Assembly (NCBI GenBank): GCA_044224215.1
Contig: JBGAKX010000009.1
Coordinates: forward strand, 1-62,196
DNA from: DAOMFM01 sp035429825
GTDB taxonomy: Bacteria; Acidobacteriota; Blastocatellia; UBA7656; JADIYM01
Direction: 5' to 3'
DNA length: 62,196 nt
The translations under genes were made by a program, and so were the position numbers. This document shows, in pieces, positions 1 to 7,694 of the stretch (the first letter of the stretch is position 1; the number at the start of each line of letters is the position of its first letter). Under the pieces are notes generated by a model, which did not search any database, was not told the origin of the DNA, and was given only the letters and a program-made list of their open reading frames with translations.

Positions 1-29
1 CGCGCGCCTCGACCCCCGGCTATTTTCGC

Positions 30-46
30 GCACCCCTTCGGGGTGC
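30..46. terminator. Hairpin downstream of the ABC-2 exporter operon
   Basis: GCACCCC and GGGGTGC form a perfect 7-bp stem around a 3-nt loop, about 55 bases beyond the stop codon of the last exporter gene. It could end the leftward operon, but no clear U-tract follows on that strand. I see no gene in bases 1-100. Confidence 0.35.
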
Positions 47-100
47 TTCGAACCGAACCCTCCAATCCAACGCCTTCGGGATGCCTCGAGCCTATGTGTG

Positions 101-895
101 CTACTCCCGCATCGCCACCAGGTTCCCCGACTCGTACCTCCTCAACCCGTGATGGAACACCGCCGTGCCCACGACGAGCACCGCCAGCGCTCCGAGCGTC
201 GCGATCCCGGTGTCGCCGAGCGACAGGTTCCTGAGCGCCTCGACCGGATACAGGTTGATGAACAGCGCGGGGATCGCCGTAAACAGCACGATCTTCACCA
301 ACCCCTGAAACACCGTTGCCGGATACGTCGAAAACGTGACCATGGCAAACCGCCACTGCTCGGACAACGACGTCGAATTGCCGAGGTAGAACGCGATGCT
401 TCCCGTCAGCACGCCGAATCCGACAAAGAGAACCGCCGAAGTAAGCGAAAGCACCGCGAACAGCCCAAGGTGCGCCGCATCCGGTCGCACGAAGTACACG
501 TACACGGCGTACCCGAACAGCGCGTCGCCCAGCGCGGTGGCGACCGTGCGGCCGAGTAGCATGTGCGGCAGCAGCGCACGCGGATAGAGCATCCACCCGT
601 CGAGCTCTCCCCTCACGATCAGTGCCGCAAGCTGCCAGGCGTTGCCGAACACCGCGTACGCGATGCCGAAGCCGGCAGTCGCGACCGCCCACACCGTGAT
701 CACGTCGCGAACGTCCCATCCGCGCAACACCGGGAACCGCGTGAAGTAGAGGATCCAGAACCCGACCCAGAAGAAGTCGTTCACGAACATCGCCACGACC
801 TGCGACACGAACGCCGCCCGATACTCGAGCTGCGCACTGAAGTTCAGCCTGACATATGCCGCGACGAGCCCCGCATAGTTGATCAGTCTGCGCAT
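101..895 (-). CDS. ABC-2 type exporter permease (DUF990-like), second subunit
   Basis: Integral membrane protein of 264 residues with about six hydrophobic segments and no ATPase motifs. It resembles the ABC2_membrane_6/DUF990 permeases, which usually occur as two unlike permeases plus one ATPase. Start chosen at the ATG giving MRRLINYAGLV; the frame stays open upstream but that stretch is Arg-rich and overlaps the previous gene. It lies 4 bases after the partner permease gene at 900-1697, so the two are probably co-translated and form a heterodimer with the ATPase at 1694-2707. The exported substrate cannot be read from sequence. Confidence 0.85.
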   Translation of the reverse strand: MRRLINYAGLVAAYVRLNFSAQLEYRAAFVSQVVAMFVNDFFWVGFWILYFTRFPVLRGWDVRDVITVWAVATAGFGIAYAVFGNAWQLAALIVRGELDGWMLYPRALLPHMLLGRTVATALGDALFGYAVYVYFVRPDAAHLGLFAVLSLTSAVLFVGFGVLTGSIAFYLGNSTSLSEQWRFAMVTFSTYPATVFQGLVKIVLFTAIPALFINLYPVEALRNLSLGDTGIATLGALAVLVVGTAVFHHGLRRYESGNLVAMRE

Positions 896-899
896 GGCC

Positions 900-1697
900 T
901 CATCCTCCGTGTGCGTGTATTCGACGGACTGCCGCCGCGTACACCGCCGCAGCGAATACTGCGAGAAGCCCCGCCGCGATCGCCTGCCGGACCAGCAGCC
1001 CGCCGAGGAACGCGGCATCCGGGTGGATGAACAGTCGCGCAGGCCCGTACACGACGCTCGCGAACGGCAGCCATTCGACAGCGCGCTTCAACCTCTCCGG
1101 AAAGAGCTCCATCGGCAGCAGCATCCCGCCGAAGATCATCGCGACGCGCGAGTAGATGAGCGTCAACCCCGTCGTGTTCTCGAGCCAGAACGCACTGAGC
1201 CCGATCACGAAGTAGGCCGTGAAGTCGAGCACGAACGCGAGTGGAACGGCACACGCAAAGATGGCGAGTCCCTTCGCGCTGATCGGAATCGGCCCGACGA
1301 ACACGAGCGCGACACCCGACGCAACGGCGAGGTTCACTGCGAACCGAACGGCCCGCTCCCCGAGCGTCGTCCAGAGCCGATAGAGCGGATACGACAACGG
1401 CCTGAGGAGGTGCACCGCGATCGCACCGGTGCGCACGTCCGCATCGATCTCGAGCGTCATCTGCGGCGCCGAGAGAACGATCGACTCCGTGATCGCCAGA
1501 TACCAGAGCATCTGGGCGAGCGTGAATCCGCCGAGCTGCTCGGCGCCTGTCTCCGAGTAGGTCAGCCGCCAGAGCTGCAGAAAGATGTAGAGCACCACGC
1601 CGAGGAACAGCACCCGCGCAAGCACCTCGCCAAAGTACGCGAGGTTCGACCGCACGGCGGTGTAGCCGACATACAGGTACTTCGTCATTCGGTTCAT
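900..1697 (-). CDS. ABC-2 type exporter permease (DUF990-like), first subunit
   Basis: 265-residue inner-membrane protein beginning MNRMTKYLYVGY, with a hydrophobic segment near residues 25-45 and five more downstream. It is homologous in layout to the next gene (short cytoplasmic N-terminus, six TM helices), as expected for the two halves of a DUF990-type exporter. Its ATG overlaps the stop of the upstream ATPase gene by 4 bases (ATGA), indicating translational coupling. A second ATG three codons in is an alternative start. Confidence 0.85.
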   Translation of the reverse strand: MNRMTKYLYVGYTAVRSNLAYFGEVLARVLFLGVVLYIFLQLWRLTYSETGAEQLGGFTLAQMLWYLAITESIVLSAPQMTLEIDADVRTGAIAVHLLRPLSYPLYRLWTTLGERAVRFAVNLAVASGVALVFVGPIPISAKGLAIFACAVPLAFVLDFTAYFVIGLSAFWLENTTGLTLIYSRVAMIFGGMLLPMELFPERLKRAVEWLPFASVVYGPARLFIHPDAAFLGGLLVRQAIAAGLLAVFAAAVYAAAVRRIHAHGG

Positions 1698-2707
1698 GGC
1701 GCACCCCCGTGATGCCCGCCGTTGGCGTGGCCGTTTCCGGCGCCGTTCACATTGGCTCCCCGTGCGTAGATGTGAGCAATCACCTCGTCGAGCGGCGGGT
1801 CCTCGATCGCGATGTCCGCGACCGGGCCCGCATGAAGCACCTCGGTCATCACTCGCTCGATATCCGTCGCGCGGGTGTCGACCGACAGCTTCAGCGCGTA
1901 TTCCGTGGCCTTCACGACCTCGACGCCGTCGAGCACGATGGGTCTCGGCGGCTCGTGGAACCGGACGTTGAGCACTTTGGTCGCCAGGTAGCGCCTCCGG
2001 AGCGAGCTCACCGAATCGTCGAGAACGACGCGACCGTGGTTGATCACGATCGCTCGCTTGGCGACACGCTCGATGTCGCCGGCGTCGTGGCTCGTCAGAA
2101 AGACCGTCACGCCGCGCTCGCGGTTCCACTCGCGCACCAGGTCGCGCAGCTCCTGCCGCGCCACCACATCCAGCCCGATCGTCGGTTCGTCGAGAAACAG
2201 CACGCGCGGTTCGTGCAGCAGGCTCGCGGCGATCTCGGCGCGCATCCGCTGGCCGAGCGACAGCTTGCGCACGGGCGTGTCGATGAATTCGTGGAGTGCG
2301 AACCGGTCGACCAGCAGGTCGCGCTGCGCCACGAATCGGCGCCGGTCGAGATCGTAGACGCGCGCGAGCAGTTCGAATGTGTCGCGGGGCGGCAGGTGGT
2401 ACCAGAGCTGCGACCGCTGGCCGAACACCGCGCCGATCTCGCGCGCGAGCTTTCGGCGTTCCGTCCACGGCCGCAGGCCAAGCACGCTCGCCTCGCCGGA
2501 CGTCGGCGTGAGAATCCCCGTGAGCATCTTGATCGTCGTCGACTTGCCGGCGCCGTTCGGGCCGATAAAGGCGACCGACTGGCCCGCGCGGATCTCGAGA
2601 GAGATCCGGTCCACGGCCACGACCGACGACCGCGTGCGGCGGAATGCGCGCCACCGCACCAGGTCGAATGTCTTGCTCAGGTTCTCGATCACGATGTTCG
2701 CGTCCAT
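1694..2707 (-). CDS. ABC exporter ATP-binding protein
   Basis: 337-residue ABC ATPase that should energise the two permeases encoded just downstream. Walker A is GPNGAGKST at residues 49-57, the Q-loop lies near 97, the signature is LSLGQ at 149-153 and Walker B is VLFLDEP at 169-175. The stretch after about 230 matches the C-terminal extension common in ABC-2 drug/antibiotic-type ATPases. The last 20 residues are Asn/Gly/His-rich, which is unusual and may be a flexible tail. It is the first gene of a leftward three-gene operon; the upstream gap to 2984 holds GC-rich hairpins. Confidence 0.93.
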   Translation of the reverse strand: MDANIVIENLSKTFDLVRWRAFRRTRSSVVAVDRISLEIRAGQSVAFIGPNGAGKSTTIKMLTGILTPTSGEASVLGLRPWTERRKLAREIGAVFGQRSQLWYHLPPRDTFELLARVYDLDRRRFVAQRDLLVDRFALHEFIDTPVRKLSLGQRMRAEIAASLLHEPRVLFLDEPTIGLDVVARQELRDLVREWNRERGVTVFLTSHDAGDIERVAKRAIVINHGRVVLDDSVSSLRRRYLATKVLNVRFHEPPRPIVLDGVEVVKATEYALKLSVDTRATDIERVMTEVLHAGPVADIAIEDPPLDEVIAHIYARGANVNGAGNGHANGGHHGGAP

Positions 2708-2729
2708 GCGAGTTCCTCCACTACGGACA

Positions 2730-2823
2730 GGGAGCGGGACGCTCCCGGAAAGGGAAGCGGCTCCGCTCCTGAGGGTCTCTGTGGTACGACGCGTCGAGAT
2801 TCGGGAGCGGGAGTCCGCTCCCG
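2730..2823. repeat. Cluster of three GC-rich palindromes
   Basis: Three hairpins share the core GGGAGCG/CGCTCCC: 2730-2746 (7-bp stem, GGA loop), about 2756-2767 (AGCGG/CCGCT) and 2802-2823 (9-bp stem CGGGAGCGG with a GAGT loop). They sit in the divergent gap between the exporter operon and the beta-propeller gene. They look like dispersed palindromic repeats rather than a terminator, since no gene ends here. Confidence 0.6.
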
Positions 2824-2984
2824 CGACGTCAGTTGTTGCGCTTCATCGACGGGACGAGCGCGCACAGCGGATCGACGGCCAGAATGGCCGTGAATTCCGG
2901 GGCTCGATATGTGTCGATGCAAGACCGCATGATGGACTCCGTTCTTGGCTTATAGTCGATTCCATCCGGTCAATCAAGGTGATC

Positions 2985-4259
2985 ATGAGAATTCCCCACG
3001 TCGCGCGGCTCGTAGCGCTTGGTCTCGCCCTCTCGATCGCGGTGTCCGCTCAGGACGCCTCCAGCTACATGGACCAGGCCGTCAAGGCGTACGAGGCGAA
3101 GGACTACCCCGCGTTTCTCGAGAACATGCGACGCGCGGCGGCGCTCAGGCCGAACCATCCGCGGATCATTTACAACCTTGCGAGCGCGTACGCCCTCAAC
3201 GGCAACTCGGCGGCGGCGGTTGCGGGCCTCGCGCGGCTTGCAGGAATGGGGCTGTCGATGCCGGCGGCAAAGGACAGCGACTTTGCATCGCTCGCGTCCG
3301 ATCCGTCGTTTGCAAAGATCGTCGCGCGGTTCGCCGACAACGCGAAACCCGCGGGCCACGCGACCGTCGCCTTCACGCTGCCGGACAAGGGGGTCGTGGC
3401 CGAAGGCATCGCCTTCGATCCGACTCATCGCACCTGGTACGTGAGCAGTGTCCACCTGCGAAAGATCTACGCCGTGGATTCGAAGGGCCGCGCGCGGGTT
3501 TTCGCCGAAAACCTCGACGCATTGTGGGGCGCGTTCGGGCTCGCGGTGGACGCCAGGCGGCGTGTCCTGTGGGTGACGACGTCGTGGATGCCGCAGGTCG
3601 CGGGGTGTACGCCCGAGAATGACGGCAGGGCGGGTCTCGCGCGGTTCGACCTGGCAACGGGCAAGCTGACCGGAGCGTTCACGTTGCCAAACACGCCCAA
3701 AGGCCACGCGATTGCGGACCTCGCCATCTCGCCCGCGGGAGACGTCTACGTTACCGACAGCAAGTCGGCGGCAGTCTACCGTCTCCCTGCAAACGGCACA
3801 GCGCTCGAACCAGTTATCGAGGGCGAGCCGTTTCTGTCGCCGCAGGGCCTGGCGTTTTCGGCCGACGGAAAGCGTCTGTACGTCGCCGACTATTCACGCG
3901 GTCTGTTCGTCGTCGACACGTCGACCCGAAGGGCCGCACCCGTCGGGTATGGCGACAGCGTGTGTCTGCAGGGCATCGACGGTCTGGCGACGTACAAGGG
4001 TGCACTCGTTGCGGTGCAGAACGGCATCCGGCCGCACCGCGTCGTCCGGTTGACGCTCGACACCGCAGGCACGACCGTGACCCGTCTCGACGTGCTCGCC
4101 GCGGCGCTTCCCGAATTCGACGAACCCACGCTTGGAACCGTCGTGGACGGTGCGTTCTATTTCGTCGCAAGCAGCGGGTGGCGGACGATCGACGACGCGG
4201 GAAAGCTCTCGCCGGAAGCCGACCTGCGCAACCCGGTGGTGATGCGCACCGGGCTATGA
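2985..4259 (+). CDS. Secreted TPR plus beta-propeller (SMP-30/NHL-like) protein
   Basis: 424 residues. The N-terminus (MRIPHVARLVALGLALSIAV) is a signal peptide, with the ORF open much further upstream but through non-coding-looking sequence. Residues about 25-110 resemble one to two TPR units. The rest has repeated motifs such as GLAVDARRR, DLAISPAGDVYVTD and GLAFSADGKRLYVAD, typical of six-bladed propellers of the SMP-30/gluconolactonase or NHL type. No Ca-ligand pattern is clear enough to call a lactonase, so a binding or scaffold role is equally possible. It faces the convergent gene at 4333. Confidence 0.8.
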   Translation: MRIPHVARLVALGLALSIAVSAQDASSYMDQAVKAYEAKDYPAFLENMRRAAALRPNHPRIIYNLASAYALNGNSAAAVAGLARLAGMGLSMPAAKDSDFASLASDPSFAKIVARFADNAKPAGHATVAFTLPDKGVVAEGIAFDPTHRTWYVSSVHLRKIYAVDSKGRARVFAENLDALWGAFGLAVDARRRVLWVTTSWMPQVAGCTPENDGRAGLARFDLATGKLTGAFTLPNTPKGHAIADLAISPAGDVYVTDSKSAAVYRLPANGTALEPVIEGEPFLSPQGLAFSADGKRLYVADYSRGLFVVDTSTRRAAPVGYGDSVCLQGIDGLATYKGALVAVQNGIRPHRVVRLTLDTAGTTVTRLDVLAAALPEFDEPTLGTVVDGAFYFVASSGWRTIDDAGKLSPEADLRNPVVMRTGL

Positions 4260-4284
4260 CGATCCATCGCCCGATTGCACGGAC

Positions 4285-4318
4285 CGTCGGGGACCCGCGG
4301 CATGCCGAGCCCCCGACG
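4285..4318. terminator. Hairpin between convergent genes
   Basis: CGTCGGGG (4285-4292) pairs perfectly with CCCCGACG (4311-4318) across an 18-base loop. It lies in the 73-base gap between two convergent stop codons, so it may act in both directions. There is no strong T-tract. Confidence 0.45.
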
Positions 4319-4332
4319 ATGCCGGCGGCGCG

Positions 4333-4869
4333 CTACGGCGCCGGAATGACGCGATAGACGATCGTCGTGCCCTGGTAGTACGGCTGGTAGTAGCCGCTGC
4401 TGCACACGTACACGCCGTTCTGGCTCTTGCACCCCGAAGGCAACGCGTAGACGACGGATCCGACGGGCAGCGGTGAAACAGCCGGCTGCGACGACGAATG
4501 GGCGATTGCCATGCCCGTCGCAACACCAGCCGCGCCGATCGCCGCGCCTGCAGCAACGTCGCCCCAGTTGGTGCCCGTGCTGTAGTAGGCGCCCCCCGTG
4601 CAGTAATGCCCGCCATAGCCCCAGCCAGCTGCGTGGTATGTCGTGGTAGCCGCAGCGCCGTAGTAGCCACCCGTAGCAGCACCGTGATAGCCGCCAGCGT
4701 ATGACGCCGATGTTGTGCGCGTGGTGCTGCCTCCGTACGCGTTGGTATGGGTCGTCGTTCTTGTCGCACTCCCCGCATGGCAGCCATACCCCGAGACCCA
4801 CGCCTGTGCCGGTGACGCCGCCGACAGCGCAACGAGCACTACGATCAATGACATTCCCAGATTCTTCAC
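4333..4869 (-). CDS. Secreted Gly/Tyr/Thr-rich protein of unknown function
   Basis: 178 residues. GTG start preceded by a strong AGGAGGGG ribosome-binding site; an ATG lies five codons in. A signal peptide (to about SPAQA) is followed by a low-complexity region rich in Gly, Tyr, Thr and Ala, a short Ala/Gly hydrophobic stretch near residues 105-125 and a C-terminal part with two Cys. It follows the DUF2092 gene by 28 bases on the same strand, and the two are probably co-transcribed. Function unknown; cell-surface or periplasmic. Confidence 0.7.
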   Translation of the reverse strand: MKNLGMSLIVVLVALSAASPAQAWVSGYGCHAGSATRTTTHTNAYGGSTTRTTSASYAGGYHGAATGGYYGAAATTTYHAAGWGYGGHYCTGGAYYSTGTNWGDVAAGAAIGAAGVATGMAIAHSSSQPAVSPLPVGSVVYALPSGCKSQNGVYVCSSGYYQPYYQGTTIVYRVIPAP

Positions 4870-4897
4870 TGTTGATCCCCTCCTCGTGCTGACTGGC

Positions 4898-5677
4898 CTA
4901 TTTGGCCGGCAGGTGTGTGATCTTGGTGTACTCGTCCGTCGGCTTGAACGTGAACTCGTCCGAGTTGATGTTGTTGTCCATCTTCCAGTCCCATAGCTCG
5001 ACGTCCACGCGCGGATTGCCTGCGACGTTCTTGTAGATGATCGACAGCCGCATGGGCAGCGCCCGCTTGTCGGTCGTTACCCACACCTGCCAGTCCGCGG
5101 CCGGCTCGGTGAACGCCAGGTGGTAGCACTTCTCGTCGTTCACGGTCGCGACTCCGATGACGGATCCACCCGTGACGCCCTGCATCATCTTGGCGTGCAC
5201 GTCCGAGAACAGGAAGTTGGCCATCGGCAGCGCCGCACCGTACTTCTCGGACAGCGCAACGATCAGCTGATCGACTGTGCCCGGCTCCGACGTCACCGCA
5301 TAGTGCTTGAGCGTCGGATCGACGAACGTCAGGTTCGACCCGTCATAGTAGACGGTCGTCGTTCGCGGCTCGCCGGTCTCCTCGACCTTGAGCATGTTCG
5401 GCCGCACCATCTGCACCTTCGACATCATGAAGATGTCGACGAACTGGCCGTTGCCTGCAACCTCCTCGGTCATCGTCCGTGCCTGAAAGCTGAAGCTCTT
5501 GGCCGCGGCGAGCGAGTCGCTCATGCGCTTGAAGAACTCGGTTGCACTGGGATCGATTGCGGGACCCTTCGCCGGTTTTGCAGTCTTCTTCTGCGGTCCT
5601 GATGCAAGCGCGGGTGCCGCAAGCACCGAACATGCAAGAACCGCCAGCACGACGGACAACAAGACGGATTTCTTCAT
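4898..5677 (-). CDS. DUF2092 family periplasmic protein
   Basis: 259 residues with a clear signal peptide (MKKSVLLSVVLAVLACSVLA). The remainder matches the DUF2092 pattern: an opening helix (ATEFFKRMSDSLAAAKSFSF), then antiparallel strands, including YYDGSNLTFVDPTLKHYAV and WVTTDKRALPMRLSIIYKN. That layout is close to the LolA/LolB-like beta-sheet shells used to hold lipids, so a periplasmic lipid-binding role is a guess. A ribosome-binding site (GAGGAG) precedes the ATG. It is the first gene of a two-gene unit with the Gly/Tyr-rich protein. Confidence 0.8.
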   Translation of the reverse strand: MKKSVLLSVVLAVLACSVLAAPALASGPQKKTAKPAKGPAIDPSATEFFKRMSDSLAAAKSFSFQARTMTEEVAGNGQFVDIFMMSKVQMVRPNMLKVEETGEPRTTTVYYDGSNLTFVDPTLKHYAVTSEPGTVDQLIVALSEKYGAALPMANFLFSDVHAKMMQGVTGGSVIGVATVNDEKCYHLAFTEPAADWQVWVTTDKRALPMRLSIIYKNVAGNPRVDVELWDWKMDNNINSDEFTFKPTDEYTKITHLPAK

Positions 5678-5825
5678 GGAAATCGCTCCTCGATTAGCCG
5701 GTCCACGAGGCCGTCGGACGCAACGCCGGATGCGCGCTCACGGCCCGGATTGTTTGTGATCGTTGGGCGCCGCCCGACTCGGCAACGCCGCCGGGACGCT
5801 AACACGATGAGGAAAGCCGGACAAG

Positions 5826-7616
5826 TCAGACCGTGGACGCCGGCGACTCCGCAGGCTCGCGTTCGTGGTCGGCATACATCGCGTCGAGCTCTCGACGGTA
5901 GTTCGCCTCGATCACACGGCGTTTGAGCTTCAGCGTCAGCGTCAGTTCGCCAGAATCCGGACTGAACTCGCGCTCGACGATCCGGAAGTACTTGACCTGC
6001 TCGTACCTCGCGAGATTCGCATTGGCCGACGCCACGTCCGCCGCAACCAGGTCGACGATGCGCTGGTCCGAGACCGGCGCGTCCTTCAGTTCGGGCCGGA
6101 GCGCCGCGACCGCGGCGCGGTCGACCGTGATCAGCGCGACCACGTACGGCCGCTTGTCGCAATGGACCAGAGCATTCGAAACCACCTTGCCGTCGCGCAG
6201 AAGGTTCTCGAGCTTCTGAGGCGCAATGTTCTTTCCAGCGGCGGTGATGATGATCTCCTTTTTTCGATCCGTGATGTACACAAAGCCCTGCTCGTCGATC
6301 CGTCCGATGTCGCCCGAACGGTAGAACCCTTCAGGATCGAATGCGTCCGCGGTCGCCTGGCTGTCCTTGTAGTACTCCTTGAAAACGTTGATGCCGCGCA
6401 CAAGGAGCTCGCCGTCATCGGCCACCTTGACCTCGACACCGGGCAACGGACGGCCGACGGACCCGAACCGGTACGCTTTCGACGTGTTGCTCGTGGCGGG
6501 CGCGGTCGTCTCGGTCGCACCCCACGCCTCGAGGATCAGCATCCCCGCCGCGTGAAAGAAGCGCGCGATCTCGGTCGAGAGCGGTGCGCCGCCCGATCCA
6601 AGAAACCGGGTCCGTCCGCCAAGGCCGGCGCGGATCTTTTGGAACACGAGCCGGTCGGCGATCCGGTACTTCCACCGAAGCACCCACGGAACCTGCCTTC
6701 CCTGTTCGAGCAATATGCTTCGCTCGGTGCCCGTTTTGACGGCCCACCGAAAGATCATCTGCGTGAGCGGCCGCTCGCGGTGCATTCTCGCGTTGATCGC
6801 GGCATACGCCTTCTCGTACACCCGCGGTACGAGTGCCATGAAATCGGGCCGGATCGCCCGGACGTCCTCCGAGAACGTCTCCATCGACCGAATCTGCGCG
6901 ACCGCGGCGCCGAACGACAGCACGGCGAAATGCCCCACGAGGCGCTCGAGCACGTGCGCCAGCGGCAGCACCCGGAGCGCGACCTCGATGTTCAGATCCT
7001 CGTCGAGCGCTTCGAGAGACGCCTTCACCGTGCGAACGATGTTGCCGTGCGTCAGGACGGCGCCCTTTGGCGTGCCCGTCGTTCCGCTCGTGTACACGAG
7101 AGTCAACGGGTCGTCGGGCGTCAGACGGCGCGTTCGTTCCAGCCGCTCCGCGATCGACTCGGGCCGCGCAAGCGCCTCCAGCTCACTGATCGACATCTTG
7201 ATCGCGTCGCCACCGGTCGAGTTGTCGAGCAGCACGATCTGTTCGAGCTCGGGAAGCGTGTCTCGCACCGAGAGCAGCTTGGCGGCCTGCGCGGCATTCT
7301 CGGCGAACACGATCCTCGATCCCGAATGCGCGACGATATAGGCGGCCTCCTCGGCAGTCAGGCCCGCGTAGACGGTTACGACGATGGCTCCTGCGAGAAT
7401 GCCGCCAAGATCCGCGAGCACCCATTCGGGGCAGTTCTCCGAGAAGATCGCGACTCGATCACCGACACCGATGCCGAGCGAGACGAGCCCGCCCGCGACC
7501 GCCTTTGCGCGCGTGAACGTCTCGTCGTAATTCCACTCGCGCCACGCGCCCGCGCGATGGAACCGCTGACAGGGGCCCGCTGGCCGCTCCGAGACACGGG
7601 CCTCGATCACCTGCAC
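5826..7616 (-). CDS. Long-chain acyl-CoA synthetase (AMP-forming)
   Basis: 596 residues; activates fatty acids to acyl-CoA via an acyl-adenylate. The P-loop motif YTSGTTGTPKG, the adenylate motif WGATETTAP and the hinge region around YRSGDIG and DRKKEIIITAAGKNI are all present, matching FadD15/plant LACS-like enzymes. The GTG at 7616 has no ribosome-binding site. Seven bases after an AGGGG there is an in-frame CTG at 7638-7640 that would add eight residues (reading ELNFDNFV before the annotated Met) and may be the true start. It fits with the beta-oxidation genes at 10-13.4 kb. Confidence 0.92.
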   Translation of the reverse strand: MQVIEARVSERPAGPCQRFHRAGAWREWNYDETFTRAKAVAGGLVSLGIGVGDRVAIFSENCPEWVLADLGGILAGAIVVTVYAGLTAEEAAYIVAHSGSRIVFAENAAQAAKLLSVRDTLPELEQIVLLDNSTGGDAIKMSISELEALARPESIAERLERTRRLTPDDPLTLVYTSGTTGTPKGAVLTHGNIVRTVKASLEALDEDLNIEVALRVLPLAHVLERLVGHFAVLSFGAAVAQIRSMETFSEDVRAIRPDFMALVPRVYEKAYAAINARMHRERPLTQMIFRWAVKTGTERSILLEQGRQVPWVLRWKYRIADRLVFQKIRAGLGGRTRFLGSGGAPLSTEIARFFHAAGMLILEAWGATETTAPATSNTSKAYRFGSVGRPLPGVEVKVADDGELLVRGINVFKEYYKDSQATADAFDPEGFYRSGDIGRIDEQGFVYITDRKKEIIITAAGKNIAPQKLENLLRDGKVVSNALVHCDKRPYVVALITVDRAAVAALRPELKDAPVSDQRIVDLVAADVASANANLARYEQVKYFRIVEREFSPDSGELTLTLKLKRRVIEANYRRELDAMYADHEREPAESPASTV

Positions 7617-7694
7617 GAAATTGTCGAAGTTGAGCTCCAGACTCGTTCCCCTGCGCGCCGCCGACCACTCACCACCGGCGCGTCCGGTCGCGCA

